A stretch of DNA of 64,000 nt from CAVYXF01 sp963772335 (GCA_963772335.1 CAVYXF010000011.1:15006-79005), one strand, 5' to 3'; positions 11,159 through 20,555 are shown, numbered from the stretch's first letter. Numbers and translations are program-made. Notes: a model not told the origin generated them from the sequence alone.

Positions 11159-11320
11159 ATGATGCGCCACTCGTCGCGCCTATCTCCTGCCGTTCTGCTT
11201 TTTGTAGCGTGTGCTTTTTGGGGTGCCGCGACTGTGTTGAACAAGGCCAGGAGCGTATGCTGCCCCATTGCGGCCTATTATGTTGCCGCCGTGACGGCGA
11301 ATGGTGAAGAGGGCCTATGA
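11159..11320 (+). pseudogene. EamA/DMT transporter N-terminal scrap, coupled to MAPEG gene
   Basis: A 53-codon frame starts MMRHSSRLSPAVLLFVACAF and continues WGAATVLNKA, the first helix of EamA-type metabolite transporters, which are normally ~290 residues. After about 30 residues the similarity stops. The frame ends in ATGA, sharing its last bases with the start of the MAPEG gene, so it could act as a leader cistron for that gene. Confidence 0.5.
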
Positions 11321-11703
11321 CGATTTGGATTCTTGCTGTTTTGGTTCTGTTCTTCGTGCAGACTATGCTCGCTCCCACGGTCCAGTGGCTCGTAAGCGAT
11401 GGCTTCCGTGTGAGAGAGGCATCGGGTCCACGTGATACTTCTCCACCGATGTCGAAGATGAGTGCGCGGTTAGATCGCGCGCTCAAGAACATGGTGGAAG
11501 CCATGTTCTTGTTCTTGCCCCTGGCGTTGCTCGCGGATGTGAAAGGGCTTTCTGGTGGTCTCGCGGAGAATGGCGCAGGGCTATTCCTCGTGGCCCGCAC
11601 GCTTTATATACCCGCCTATATCAGCGGCATTCCTGGCTTGCGCTCGGCGGTGTGGATGATTGGTCACGCCGGTATTGGATTAATGGCTGCGGCACTTCTT
11701 TGA
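11317..11703 (+). CDS. MAPEG-family membrane protein
   Basis: 128 residues, four predicted helices, the usual size for bacterial MAPEG proteins. Seen: the N-terminal helix WILAVLVLFFVQTMLAPTVQ, the RLDRALKNMVEAMFLFLPL segment (the Arg/Asn/Glu glutathione-binding pattern RxxRxxxNxxE region), and RTLYIPAYISGIPGLRSAVW, typical of the family. MAPEG enzymes use glutathione in detoxification in the membrane. Substrate unknown. Confidence 0.8.
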   Translation: MTIWILAVLVLFFVQTMLAPTVQWLVSDGFRVREASGPRDTSPPMSKMSARLDRALKNMVEAMFLFLPLALLADVKGLSGGLAENGAGLFLVARTLYIPAYISGIPGLRSAVWMIGHAGIGLMAAALL

Positions 11704-11856
11704 GGTCATGATCCGTCGACTGGTGCGCTTAATCTGTGGTCTCTGCGGCAATCGCTGCACGATCTGGATAGAGGCATTTGGTGCTGCTGATGCGGCGAGC
11801 CGAGGCTCGCAGCCGTGTCGTCGCCCGCGACGTCTTCCACGGTGAGAATGCGGCGG

Positions 11857-12711
11857 TTAGGTAGTGGTCTTGCTTCTGGGATCCACATTGATCTCTTGGA
11901 GACTTCTCATTGCCTTGCGCCAAAGCTTTTCGAATCCATTTCCCAGGTTCCGCGCCAGGTCTTCGTCGCTAATCAGGAGCGAGGCGAAGCGCCCCTCGGG
12001 AATAAACGGATGGTCGAGAGGTAAAATGACAACACGATCGTCCACGACATGAAACGGGTGCCCGACCTCACCCGAATACCGGACGCCGGTGAGATTACGC
12101 ATCTCGGCACGATGCTTATTCAAAAACGCCAGTAACTGCGGTGCTGTTCGGTGAGAAAACCCAAATACCACCTGATGATGGACTTTCCTCTCGGCGGAGT
12201 TACGCGCAATTCGACGGAGAATCGGAAAGCCGGAATCAATCGCATCATCGATAGACGACAGGTCACCACGTTCCATGTAGGAGAGGATGCGCGCCTTCGC
12301 ATCCGCAAGGTGGACCAAGTGCCGTTTGACGTAGCTGTCGGCACCCAGGGCGAGGTCCACAAATGGGTGTTTCCCACGCACTTTCCCGGTCAATAGTGCC
12401 AGTGATTGCCTGAGGTCATCACCACCAGCTGACAAGCGATCCGCGCGCTCGCGAACCAGCGCGACGACACGATCGGCAATCGCATCCGCCGGAAGCGCCG
12501 CATACATTTTCGGTCTCGTCGGCTGCATCTGGACCAGTGCGAGCTGAGCAAGCTTCTCCATCGCGCGGTAGATTTTCGACGTCGGCACCGCGCCTTCACG
12601 GCAAATGCTGGCAGCGTCCGCAACGCCCAAAACGATAAGCGCAACAAGGGCTTTGCGCTCGCAGAGCGTCAAGCCAATTTCCTCGAGAAGCTCCGAATTC
12701 GCAATCTGCAT
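11857..12711 (-). CDS. TrmB-like transcriptional regulator
   Basis: 284 residues from the ATG at 12711 (MQIANSELLE). The upstream open extension is rejected because it would span the intergenic palindrome and the start of the divergent gene. The N-terminal winged helix LTLCERKALVALIVLGVADA, ASICREGAVPTSKIYRAMEK matches the TrmB/HTH family. The C-terminal half (from ~110) has the PLD-like effector fold of TrmB relatives (KARILSYMERGDLSS, HPFHVVDDRVVILPLDHPF). TrmB proteins bind sugars in archaea; here the ligand is unknown. It faces a VOC-family gene across a 100-base gap holding a palindrome. Confidence 0.75.
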   Translation of the reverse strand: MQIANSELLEEIGLTLCERKALVALIVLGVADAASICREGAVPTSKIYRAMEKLAQLALVQMQPTRPKMYAALPADAIADRVVALVRERADRLSAGGDDLRQSLALLTGKVRGKHPFVDLALGADSYVKRHLVHLADAKARILSYMERGDLSSIDDAIDSGFPILRRIARNSAERKVHHQVVFGFSHRTAPQLLAFLNKHRAEMRNLTGVRYSGEVGHPFHVVDDRVVILPLDHPFIPEGRFASLLISDEDLARNLGNGFEKLWRKAMRSLQEINVDPRSKTTT

Positions 12712-12723
12712 GGCAACATATCT

Positions 12724-12738
12724 ACTACTATCAGTAGT
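12724..12738. promoter_or_regulatory. Palindrome between divergent TrmB-like and VOC genes
   Basis: ACTAC-TATCA-GTAGT inverted repeat just upstream of the TrmB-like start. Position in the divergent gap fits an operator for autoregulation and for control of the VOC gene. Confidence 0.4.
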
Positions 12739-12811
12739 TGAAATACGCAAGACAGCGATGACAATATGAGGCCTTAAAAAAACACCGCGCCGTCGCGGAG
12801 GAGGGATTGCT

Positions 12812-13228
12812 GTGAAGAAAGTCATGCCGAAAACCGTCATGCCCATCGTTACTGTGGGCTCGGTCGACGAGATGCGCGATTTCTACGTCGAAAAGCTGGG
12901 ATTCGATCACTTGATGGGTGTCGTCGGCAAGGATGGCGAGTTCGACTTCGTCACTGTCGTCAGGGATGGCGCGCGCATCATGTTCGCCAGGGCGGCGGAA
13001 CCCATGGCCCGTCGCTCGAAGCAGCCGGTCGAGATCTACCTTGAAGTCGGTGATGTCGAAGATTATTGCCGGAAGCTGCAAAAAAGCGGGGTGAAGATCA
13101 GTGAGCCGCTCACCATGCAGTGGTGGGGGGACAGCACTTTCAAAGTCATGGACCCGTGTGGATACGAGATCTGGTTTTACCAGACAACCGGCGAACCGAA
13201 ACCGCCGGAAGGCATGAAGATCGTGTGA
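12812..13228 (+). CDS. VOC-superfamily (glyoxalase/bleomycin-resistance type) protein
   Basis: 138 residues; GTG start with GGAGGAGG seven bases upstream. Two beta-alpha-beta-beta-beta units are visible: PIVTVGSVDEMRDFYVEKLG near residues 8-27 and PVEIYLEVGDVEDYCRKLQK near 75-95, then FKVMDPCGYEIWFYQ near 112-126 with the metal-ligand Glu. Such proteins bind a divalent metal and isomerise, cleave or sequester small toxic molecules. Substrate unknown. It is divergent from a TrmB-like regulator. An IS3-family fragment follows within 100 bases. Confidence 0.85.
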   Translation: MKKVMPKTVMPIVTVGSVDEMRDFYVEKLGFDHLMGVVGKDGEFDFVTVVRDGARIMFARAAEPMARRSKQPVEIYLEVGDVEDYCRKLQKSGVKISEPLTMQWWGDSTFKVMDPCGYEIWFYQTTGEPKPPEGMKIV

Positions 13229-13299
13229 GGTCAGCGGCGTGACGATGGAGCCCACGGGACAGCTGGATTGCCGGCGAGAGGATCGCGAGCAGGTCCCGG

Positions 13300-13722
13300 C
13301 TTGCTGGCCTGTGGCACGGCCCGGAATTCGTCAACCGGGCGCTGCTGCAGTGGATCACAGATCGAGGCATCGCCACGGCGTTGATTGATCCGGGCAAGCC
13401 CTCGCAGAATGGCACAGGGGAGAGCTTCAACGGCAAATTCCGCGACGAGTGCCTGAGCCCGGAATGGTTCCGCAGCCGGGCCGAGGCGAAGGCGGTGATC
13501 GAAACATGGCGGCGGCATTATAACGAGGTGCGGCCGCATTCCAGTCTTGGCTACCTGACGCCGGCGGCGTTTGCCGCGCGGCTCAGGGAGCAAGACGCGG
13601 CGGCCTGCCAAGCGACGGGGCGGACCGCTGCGGTATGTGGAGCCTACGCGCTCCACCCCGTCGCATCATCGTCCCGCAAGGGGCATGAAAAGGCAGGAAA
13701 CCAGGTGGTCGTCTCAAGTTAA
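13300..13722 (+). pseudogene. IS3-family transposase, C-terminal fragment
   Basis: Reads GPEFVNRALLQWITDRGIAT, ALIDPGKPSQNGTGESFNG, KFRDECLSPEWF, RHYNEVRPHSSLGYLTPAAF. This is the end of the rve (DDE) domain with the catalytic Glu in GESFNGKFRDE. The N-terminal two thirds are missing; the join with upstream DNA is near 13300. The tail after ARLREQ has the low-complexity end common in this IS group. It cannot transpose by itself. Confidence 0.85.
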
Positions 13723-13903
13723 GCGTGGTCCGAAGAATCTGGGCAGGTCACAACTCGTTTTCGGCCTCGCGCTGACCGCCCTTGACGGGTCAACCCGCCG
13801 CGCAGGCGGTAGCGGTGGGCGGCCAATCCTTGCCGTTGTTTCGACCAAGAAAAAGGAGTAGCGGCGCCGGCCGGCCTTTCCGCCCGCGCACGCCAACGTC
13901 ATC

Positions 13904-14875
13904 ATGCCTCAGCCCGATCCTTCACCCGCCGCGCCGGCGGCGCCGACATTCACGGTGCCTGACTCCATTGCTGCGGTGATCGCCGGCTTTGCCGCCCGCA
14001 CCGAGCCTTTTGAACCGCAGGATGTCTACACCGCGCTCTGCGGCGCGCGGCAGGCCCTGACAGATCCGTCACAGGCCGAAAACGCCGGCGCCTGGGCCGA
14101 GGTGCTTGCCTTCGCTCTTGCCGGTGATGAGCATGGCGAGAAGCCGTGGGGAACGCATTTCGGTCCCATGACCTCGATGACGGATCGCGAAGGTGTCATC
14201 CACTACAGCCCAAACGCCCGCGATGCTGACGCAGCCGTGCTCGGTCACTGGAAGCAGCAGGCCACCAGCATTACACAGCCGGTTTTGTGCGCGCGCTACA
14301 ATGATCTCGTTTGGGACATGTCGAAGTTCATCGCCGATGAACGCCCGGATGTGGCCTATGCCCGGCGCGCGATCGACGCCTATCTCGCAGTCGCCCAGCA
14401 AGAGGGCGCCGACGACTACCACGCGTTTCCTGCCGCCGCGCGCGCCCTCACGCTGGCGCTGAAAATCCGCGATACCACACGCCGCGAAGCAGCGCGCGCG
14501 GTCATCCTTGCCCTGCACCGCGCCGCAGTGGACAGCAATGGCCATTGCCTTCAGGCTTGGCGCATTTTCGAAGAGCAGGAGCAGGCCGGTCTCACCGAGG
14601 CCAAACGGCAGGGCCTTGTCGTTGATCTTGAGGCCGCGCTTGCGCGCGCAGCGGACACCGCCACGCCCGGTAACTTCAATCCGCACGAAGTCGAAGACAT
14701 CGCCGAAAAGCTGCTGCCGCATTACCGGCAGCTTGGCCGCCCTGACGATGTGACCAGGCGCAGCTCGCCATCGCGGGCGCCTTCGAGCATTTCGGCGGTA
14801 TGGGCGATCCGCTGCTGGCGTCCCTTGTCTATCAAACCAGCGTAGAAGCCTATCGCCAGGCCGGCAGCACCGCCG
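13904..14875 (+). pseudogene. Frameshifted large hypothetical protein, N-terminal part (DUF7380/DUF4209-type)
   Basis: Begins MPQPDPSPAAPAAPTFTVPD with a Pro/Ala-rich start, then a helical, Asp/Glu-rich region. The first 283 codons are intact (to YRQLGRPDDV near 14752); one frame change then gives AQLAIAGAFEHFGGMGDPLL and ASLVYQTSVEAYRQAGSTAD. It then runs into an unrelated DUF4336 remnant near 14875, so the gene is both frameshifted and truncated. The organisation recalls proteins with a DUF7380 N-terminus and DUF4209 C-terminus; no biochemical role is known. Confidence 0.5.
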
Positions 14876-14924
14876 ATGCTACCCGTGTGCTGCCGCCTGA
14901 TGGAGGACAGCACGCTCGCCGCCG

Positions 14925-15417
14925 GCGAGCAAATGACCGCCCATGAATGGGCCAAGGCGTTCCCGGAACAATTTCATGGGCGTCACCAGCTGTTCGCCGG
15001 CGAGCACGGGCACGACATGTGGATATCGATTTCACAAGAAATCTCGATGCCAGCGCGCCCGACGAATGGCGTGAGAAGATCGACCAACTGCTTTTTCCTG
15101 GCGGCTATTTCAAGGAGTTTATTTTTTTCCACAGGCCGTCGAGGACGCTGATACTCACTGATACGATCATCAACATCGAATTGGAGAAGATTTCCGAACC
15201 TTGGCGAACGGCCACCAAGCTCACCGGGATGTATCATCCGCAGGGGCAAATATTTTTTGGCATGAGGTTGACGCTGCTCTTCCAGCGGAAGGCGAAAGCG
15301 GCGATCGGAAAGATCTACTCATGGCAGCCGCAACGAATTGTACTCAGCCATGGCCGCTGCTTTGATGAAGATGCCGATGAAGTTATCCGAAGGATATTCG
15401 GAGCGCCACCTCATTGA
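14925..15417 (+). pseudogene. DUF4336 protein, 5'-truncated and frameshifted
   Basis: The first piece is HEWAKAFPE in one frame; one base later the other frame continues SWASPAVRRRARARHVDIDF, then PDEWREKIDQLLFPGGYFKE, FIFFHRPSRTLILTDTIINI and IYSWQPQRIVLSHGRCFDED to a normal C-terminus. These are hallmarks of DUF4336, a metallo-beta-lactamase-like family of unknown function. The N-terminal ~70 residues are missing where the preceding hypothetical gene breaks off. Confidence 0.75.
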
Positions 15418-15550
15418 GCGCAGTTTGTCTGTGGCGAGCGTTCTGACCTGGGGGGTCACGCGTAGGCGGAAACTTGACTGGTGAGCGAAGGGTGACAAAA
15501 AAGGTCCGCTCCCCGAAGCGGAAAAGCGGCGGGTGACCAATGTCGCCTCT

Positions 15551-15622
15551 CATGAAGGGTTGCGGACGCCGGTTCACTGGGCGGGCTACATCCGTCGCGG
15601 CCGGCATCCGCAACCCTTCATG
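15551..15622. repeat. Long palindromic repeat, second copy at 56615-56678
   Basis: Two 22-base arms (15551-15572 and 15601-15622) are reverse complements with one mismatch, separated by 28 bases. The right arm is identical over 22 bases to 56657-56678, and the left arm core TTGCGGACGCCGG also recurs at 56615-56627. The arms contain CCGGCATCCGC and AACCCTTCATG. No ORF spans it. It may be a REP-like or MITE-like element, or the end of an insertion sequence. Confidence 0.7.
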
Positions 15623-15748
15623 GTACGAGACATCGCATCGATACCGGTTAGCGGCAGCCATGGACCCAACTGCTGAGATTTTCGGCGTGCCCAATTGGAG
15701 TCTATGTCTGGCTTTGACATAATCCTATTACCGTCGGAGAAGCAGTCG

Positions 15749-16351
15749 GTGACCATGGCGGATTGGCGTACACAGACCGTTCAAGCGGCTGGAATTGAGC
15801 GGGTGCTCGCGGCCGGGCAAGTTCTCTTTCGCACCGGTCACCCGACTGCGGGTTTTTACGAGGTGATAACCGGCAGCGTACGGCTGGTGCGGGTAGATCG
15901 CGCGGGGCGCGAGGCCGTACTTCAGCTTGCTACGCCAGGGCAGACACTTGCTGAAGCCTCCCTATTCGCATCGGCCTATCACTGCGATGCAATTGCAGCA
16001 ACCGATGCTGTGGTACGCCTGTATCCTAAAGCGGCAGTGCTATCCGAATTCGAGTGCAATTCTGAGGCGGCCCAAGCATTCACGGCGATGCTCGCATGCC
16101 AGGTGATGGACCTGCGCACACGCCTCGAACAACGCAATATTCATTCCGCCCGCGATCGCGTCCGCCACTATCTTGCGGTTAATGCCGGCCCAGATGGGCG
16201 TACGGTGAAAGTGTCGGGCACGCTCAAGGACCTCGCAACCGAACTGGGACTTACGCATGAGGCGCTGTATCGGACGCTTGCGGACATGGCGGCCGATGGT
16301 GAAATCGAGCGGCTCAAGGGCAAAATTCGATTGTCGAAGCGAGCCATATGA
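15749..16351 (+). CDS. Crp/Fnr-family regulator (copy A)
   Basis: About 200 residues; GTG start with GGAGAAG six bases upstream (an ATG two codons on is the alternative). A cyclic-nucleotide-binding-like beta roll covers ~10-125 (GFYEVITGSVRLVRVDRAGR, LATPGQTLAEASLFA) and the HTH lies near 155-180 (TLKDLATELGLTHEALYRTL). The N-terminal Cys cluster of classical oxygen-sensing FNR is not seen, so it may sense another signal or act like FixK. FNR-type boxes upstream of several operons in the window are plausible targets. Confidence 0.85.
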   Translation: MTMADWRTQTVQAAGIERVLAAGQVLFRTGHPTAGFYEVITGSVRLVRVDRAGREAVLQLATPGQTLAEASLFASAYHCDAIAATDAVVRLYPKAAVLSEFECNSEAAQAFTAMLACQVMDLRTRLEQRNIHSARDRVRHYLAVNAGPDGRTVKVSGTLKDLATELGLTHEALYRTLADMAADGEIERLKGKIRLSKRAI

Positions 16352-16423
16352 TTGGGATCATATGCAAGGCTGGCATCGTGGTGTATCCAGCTTTCAATGA
16401 TACGCTTTAGATGAGGCTCGATC

Positions 16424-17116
16424 ATGTCTTCATGGTCTTGGAAAGCCGGGCTTGCGGGCGCGGCGATCGTTGCCGCGACCGCCTATGCGGCGGCGCAAAT
16501 GTCTGGCAACTCCAGAATGCACGGGCAAATGGGCGCGCGTGGTCCTGACCAGCAACAAATGATGCCGCAGGACGGCATGCACGGCGCGATGCAAGACCGG
16601 ATGATGCAAGATCAGCATGGCTCAAACGGCGAGATAGGGCACCATGGGATGATGATGGAAGGCGAAATAGCCGGTCAACCCACCATGGCCGGACAAGATG
16701 CATTCGGCACGATCCAGGAGATCGTACAAATCCTCGATGCCGACTCGACGACCGACTGGTCGAAGGTGAACATCACCGCTTTGCGCGAACACCTGATCGA
16801 TATGAATGAGGTGACCTTGCATGCCGCCGCGAACGAGCGCGTGCTCGACAACCGCATCGAGATTGCGGTGACTGGAGAGGGGCGCACGCTTGACACTATC
16901 AAGCGCATGGTCCCCGCACATGTGCAAGAGCTTCGGCAGATCGGTTGGAACGTCAACACCGAAGACCTGCCGAATGGCGTCAAGCTCACGGTCATCAGCG
17001 CCGACACCACGCAGCTGACGAAGCTCAAGGCGCTTGGCTTCATGGGCATCATGGTGCAAGGCGCGCATCATCAGCGGCACCATCTCTTAATGGCAAAAGG
17101 CCAGTTCATGCATTAG
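16424..17116 (+). CDS. Secreted Met/His-rich protein, possibly copper-binding
   Basis: 230 residues; GAGG seven bases before the ATG. A hydrophobic N-terminus (WKAGLAGAAIVAATAYAAAQ) looks like a signal peptide or anchor. Residues ~27-90 are very rich in Met, His and Gln (MHGQMGARGPDQQQMMPQDG, HHGMMMEGE). The C-terminal half (~95-215) is an ordinary mixed domain (DWSKVNITALREHLIDMNEV). Met/His-rich periplasmic proteins often bind Cu(I)/Cu(II) or Ag; that role is inferred. No family name is recognised. It lies between a Crp/Fnr regulator and an export module. Confidence 0.6.
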   Translation: MSSWSWKAGLAGAAIVAATAYAAAQMSGNSRMHGQMGARGPDQQQMMPQDGMHGAMQDRMMQDQHGSNGEIGHHGMMMEGEIAGQPTMAGQDAFGTIQEIVQILDADSTTDWSKVNITALREHLIDMNEVTLHAAANERVLDNRIEIAVTGEGRTLDTIKRMVPAHVQELRQIGWNVNTEDLPNGVKLTVISADTTQLTKLKALGFMGIMVQGAHHQRHHLLMAKGQFMH

Positions 17117-17260
17117 CGGGGTGAATTCGTGGCGACCGTTGCCCGCTTTAAGCCTACCCAGCCCGTCAGGCTGATTTAATCGGACAGTAGGCGCGGACGT
17201 TTGACATCCGCGGGCGCTGCAGCGCTGGTCTTGCTCAATTCCTCTTAGCGCCGATAGGAT

Positions 17261-17301
17261 TTGATGCGCATCAACGATGACGCGCCGCCAGGCCGTATCA
17301 T
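17261..17301 (+). promoter_or_regulatory. FNR-type box plus -10 for export module 1
   Basis: TTGATGCGCATCAA is a perfect match to the TTGAT-N4-ATCAA FNR/FixK palindrome (17261-17274). TATCAT at 17296-17301 is a near-consensus -10 whose centre is 31 bases downstream, the geometry of a class II FNR-activated promoter. The first gene starts at 17351. Confidence 0.75.
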
Positions 17302-17350
17302 GGGTGCGTTCTGCCGTATTCCTTGGCAGGCAGCGGAGTTGGAGTTTGCT

Positions 17351-18538
17351 ATGTCCTCAAAACGCATCATCCTGATCGCGATTGTGGCAGCCGTCTGCGC
17401 CGGCCTTGTTGCCGGCGTGTGGGGCATGTTTCTTCGTCCTGTTAAGGTGGAAGCCGCAGGGGTTCAACAGGATATAGCAGTTCAGGTGTTCGGTCTCGGT
17501 ACGGTCGAGGCACGCGTCACCTCCAAGGTCGGCTTCAAGGTTGCCGGTGTGCTCGTTGATCTCCGCGCCGATGTCGGTGATCGCGTGCCGAAGGGTGCCA
17601 TCCTCGCCCGTCTCGACGACCGCGAGCAAAGCGCGCAGGTCGCCAGGGCCAAAGCGGCCGTCGAGCAGACCGAAGCCAATCTTCAAAGAGCCAAAGCCAG
17701 CGTCGACAAGGCACAAGCGAACTTCGCCAATACCAAGAGCATCAGCGAGCGCCGGCAGACGCTGCTGCAGGGCAACAACACCTCGATCGAAACGGCGCAG
17801 ACGGCGCAGGCGGTCCAAGATGCTGCGCGCGCGGATGTGAATTTAGCGAACAGCGATGTTCTCGTGGCCGAGGCCAACATTAGCGACGCCAAAGCGCAGC
17901 AGCAGCAGCAATCGGCCCTGTTAGATTTTCACACGCTCATGTCGCCCTATGACGCCATGGTGACGGCGCGGCTGAAGGAGCTCGGTTCGGCCCTCGGCGC
18001 CGGCGAGCCGGTGTTCACGCTGATCGATCCGAAATCGGTCTGGGTGCTCGCCTATATCGACGAGAGCAAATCAGGTGAGATCAAGGTCGGTGAACCGGCC
18101 GAAATCGTTCTGCGATCCCGTCCCGGTCAGCGCCTGAGCGGACGCGTGGCCCGCATCCAGCCGGAAAGCGACCGCATAAACGAAGAGCGCCGGATCGAGG
18201 TCGCCTCCGATCCGATCCCGGAGAATTTCAATCTCGGCGAGCAGGCCGAGATCTACATCACCACCGTGCGGCTGCCACAGGCCTTGCTGGTGCCGGAGGC
18301 GACGATCGTCGGCCTCGCCAAAGACCAAGGAACGGTGTGGACGGTCGAGGGCGGCCGCCTCCAGCAGCGCGCGGTGACGCTCGGCCACCGGCTGCTCGAT
18401 GGGCGCTTCGAGATCACCGGCGGCGTGCCGGACAATGCTAGTGTGGTCACGCAATTGCGCAGCGGGATGAGCGTCGGCCGCGCCGCCAAGGTCGCTGGAA
18501 AGACCGAAAGCAAGACGGCCGAAGGGCCAAGCCAATGA
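17351..18538 (+). CDS. HlyD-family membrane-fusion protein of ABC export module 1
   Basis: 395 residues; the ATG at 17351 has GGAG six bases upstream and precedes the membrane anchor IILIAIVAAVCAGLVAGVWG. Then come the lipoyl half-motifs (GTVEARVTSKVGFKVAGVLV near 55 and LDFHTLMSPYDAMVTARLKE near 195), a long coiled-coil hairpin rich in Ala/Gln (residues ~100-185) and the beta-barrel region. It bridges an inner-membrane ABC exporter to the periplasm or an outer-membrane channel. Stop overlaps the permease start by four bases. The order fusion protein-permease-ATPase is repeated in module 2 (28569-31838). Confidence 0.92.
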   Translation: MSSKRIILIAIVAAVCAGLVAGVWGMFLRPVKVEAAGVQQDIAVQVFGLGTVEARVTSKVGFKVAGVLVDLRADVGDRVPKGAILARLDDREQSAQVARAKAAVEQTEANLQRAKASVDKAQANFANTKSISERRQTLLQGNNTSIETAQTAQAVQDAARADVNLANSDVLVAEANISDAKAQQQQQSALLDFHTLMSPYDAMVTARLKELGSALGAGEPVFTLIDPKSVWVLAYIDESKSGEIKVGEPAEIVLRSRPGQRLSGRVARIQPESDRINEERRIEVASDPIPENFNLGEQAEIYITTVRLPQALLVPEATIVGLAKDQGTVWTVEGGRLQQRAVTLGHRLLDGRFEITGGVPDNASVVTQLRSGMSVGRAAKVAGKTESKTAEGPSQ

Positions 18539-19680
18539 ATCTGGCTTACCGGGACATCAAGCACAATCTGCTGCGCTTCGTGCTGACCAATTTCGGCTTG
18601 AGCCTGCTGCTCGGCATTGTGATCATGATCACCGCCGTCTATGGGGGTCTGATCGACGATGCACTGAAGCAGGCCCGTGCGGCGAACGCCGATCTCTGGG
18701 TGGTCGAGGCCGGCACCAATGGACCGTTTGCCGAGGCTTCGCGCATTCCGGGCGACACGCGCGAACTGGTCAGCCGGGTTTACGGCATAGAGCGCGCGGG
18801 GTCTGTCACCTATCAGTCGGTGCAGACCGAGCTGAACGGCAAGCCGCTTCGCATGTATCTCATCGGCTTCGAGCCCGGCCGGCCGGGCGGCCCCCGCAAG
18901 CTCATCGCCGGGCGCGATCTTCTGCGCAGCCATTATGAGATGATCGCCGACCGCTCCGCCGGTCTGGCGCTCGGTCAGGAAGTGCCACTGGGGACTCACG
19001 GTCACAAGTTCACGATGGTCGGCCTCATGCGGAACGAGGTCACGGCATCCGGCGATCCGGTCGGCTACATTACTTTGCATGATGCGCAAGCGCTGCAGTT
19101 CGAGCTCGCTCCACCGGCCGCACGGCGCGAGACCGCGCGCGGAGGGGCGGGGGAAGGCAGCGATCAGATCAATGCGGTCATCGCCAAGGTGTCGCCCTAC
19201 GTTCCGATCAATGAAGTCGCCGGAGCGCTGTCACGCTGGAAGCATCTCACGACGCTCACCCAGGCGCAGCAGGAAACGCTGCTCAGCAAGTTCGTCATCG
19301 AGAAGGCGCGCAAGCAGCAGCTTCTGATCATGGTGCTCCTGGTGATCGTTTCGGCGGTGATCATTGCCCTGATCGTCTACACGCTGACCATGGACAAGGT
19401 GCGCTCGATCGCCACGCTCAAATTTGTCGGCGCGCCCGACCGGACCATTATTGGCCTCATCGTCCAGCAGGCCCTGTCGATGGGAATATTCGGCTATTTT
19501 GCCGGGCTTGCGCTCGTGCTCATCTTCCAGCCGTACTTTCCTCGGCGGCTCGTGGTTGATCCCGTGAGCGTCGCCGCCGTGTTCGTCATCACCGTCGTGA
19601 TTTGCCTTGCCGCCAGCACGCTCGGTATTCGCCTCGCCCTCAAAGTGGACCCGGCGGAAGCGCTGGCGTCGTCAGGATAA
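18535..19680 (+). CDS. FtsX/MacB-type ABC permease of module 1
   Basis: 381 residues with an N-terminal helix (LTNFGLSLLLGIVIMITAVY), a ~230-residue extracytoplasmic domain, and three C-terminal helices (LLIMVLLVIVSAVIIALIVY, ALSMGIFGYFAGLALVLIF, VAAVFVITVVICLAASTLGI). The four-helix layout and LKVDPAEAL tail are those of MacB/LolC-type mechanotransmission permeases. Start overlaps the fusion-protein stop as ATGA. Substrate not predictable. Confidence 0.9.
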   Translation: MNLAYRDIKHNLLRFVLTNFGLSLLLGIVIMITAVYGGLIDDALKQARAANADLWVVEAGTNGPFAEASRIPGDTRELVSRVYGIERAGSVTYQSVQTELNGKPLRMYLIGFEPGRPGGPRKLIAGRDLLRSHYEMIADRSAGLALGQEVPLGTHGHKFTMVGLMRNEVTASGDPVGYITLHDAQALQFELAPPAARRETARGGAGEGSDQINAVIAKVSPYVPINEVAGALSRWKHLTTLTQAQQETLLSKFVIEKARKQQLLIMVLLVIVSAVIIALIVYTLTMDKVRSIATLKFVGAPDRTIIGLIVQQALSMGIFGYFAGLALVLIFQPYFPRRLVVDPVSVAAVFVITVVICLAASTLGIRLALKVDPAEALASSG

Positions 19681-19684
19681 GACC

Positions 19685-20428
19685 ATGGCCGGGACGAGCA
19701 AACAGCCAGTCGTGCGTGTCGAACACCTCTCCAAGCATTTCGGCAAGGGGAGCGCACGGGTCGACGCCCTTACCGACATCAATATGGAGGTCTATCCGGG
19801 CCAGGTCGTCGGGCTGATGGGGCCGAGCGGCTCCGGCAAGACCACGCTTCTCAATTGCATCGCCTGCATTCTGGAGCCGAGCGGCGGCCGGCTGACGCTC
19901 GACGGCGAGGTCGTCTATGACGAGCGCTGGCTCAAGGCCGATTTGCGCCGCCTGCGGCTCGACAAGATCGGCTTCATCTTCCAATTCCCCAATCTGCTGC
20001 CGTTTCTCGACGGCACCGACAACGTCGCCGTGGTGCTCCATCTTGCCGGCTACGGTTCGGCGGCGGCGCGCACCCGCTCCATCGATCTGCTCAACTATCT
20101 CGATGTCGGCCATCGCAAGCATGCCATGCCTGCCCAGCTCTCGGGCGGCGAGGCACAGCGCGTGGCGATTGCGCGCGCCCTCGCCAACAAGCCACGCATC
20201 ATCCTCGCCGACGAGCCGACCGCGCCGCTCGACTCGCAGCGCGGCCGGATCGTGATGGATCTGTTGCGCCGGATCGCCATCGATCAGAGTGCCGCTATCA
20301 TCGTCGTCACCCACGACGAGATGATCCTCGACCGTTTCGACCATATCTTCCGGTTGCGGGACGGGCGGCTTGAAGATGATGCAACCGCAGTCAGCGTCCA
20401 AGCCGAAGCCGGAGTCCGCAACCAGTAG
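19685..20428 (+). CDS. LolD/MacB-type ATPase of module 1
   Basis: 247 residues from the ATG four bases after the permease stop. Walker A GPSGSGKTT near 45, Q-loop FIFQFPNLLPF near 100, signature LSGGEAQRVAIARAL near 155, Walker B IILADEPTAPLDS near 175, H-loop VVTHDE near 210. All catalytic residues are intact. It powers the permease encoded just upstream. A short non-functional homologous piece lies at 3365-3455. Confidence 0.93.
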   Translation: MAGTSKQPVVRVEHLSKHFGKGSARVDALTDINMEVYPGQVVGLMGPSGSGKTTLLNCIACILEPSGGRLTLDGEVVYDERWLKADLRRLRLDKIGFIFQFPNLLPFLDGTDNVAVVLHLAGYGSAAARTRSIDLLNYLDVGHRKHAMPAQLSGGEAQRVAIARALANKPRIILADEPTAPLDSQRGRIVMDLLRRIAIDQSAAIIVVTHDEMILDRFDHIFRLRDGRLEDDATAVSVQAEAGVRNQ

Positions 20429-20555
20429 GGCCTAAGGAATGCAGTTCTGGGAGTCCCGTTCGATAGTGCTGGACTGAATCAGCGGCACCCGCGCTTCGGC
20501 CATTCTGTTGCGAGGTTAGAGCAACAACTTGCCACCGATCGCAACGGCTCTCAGG

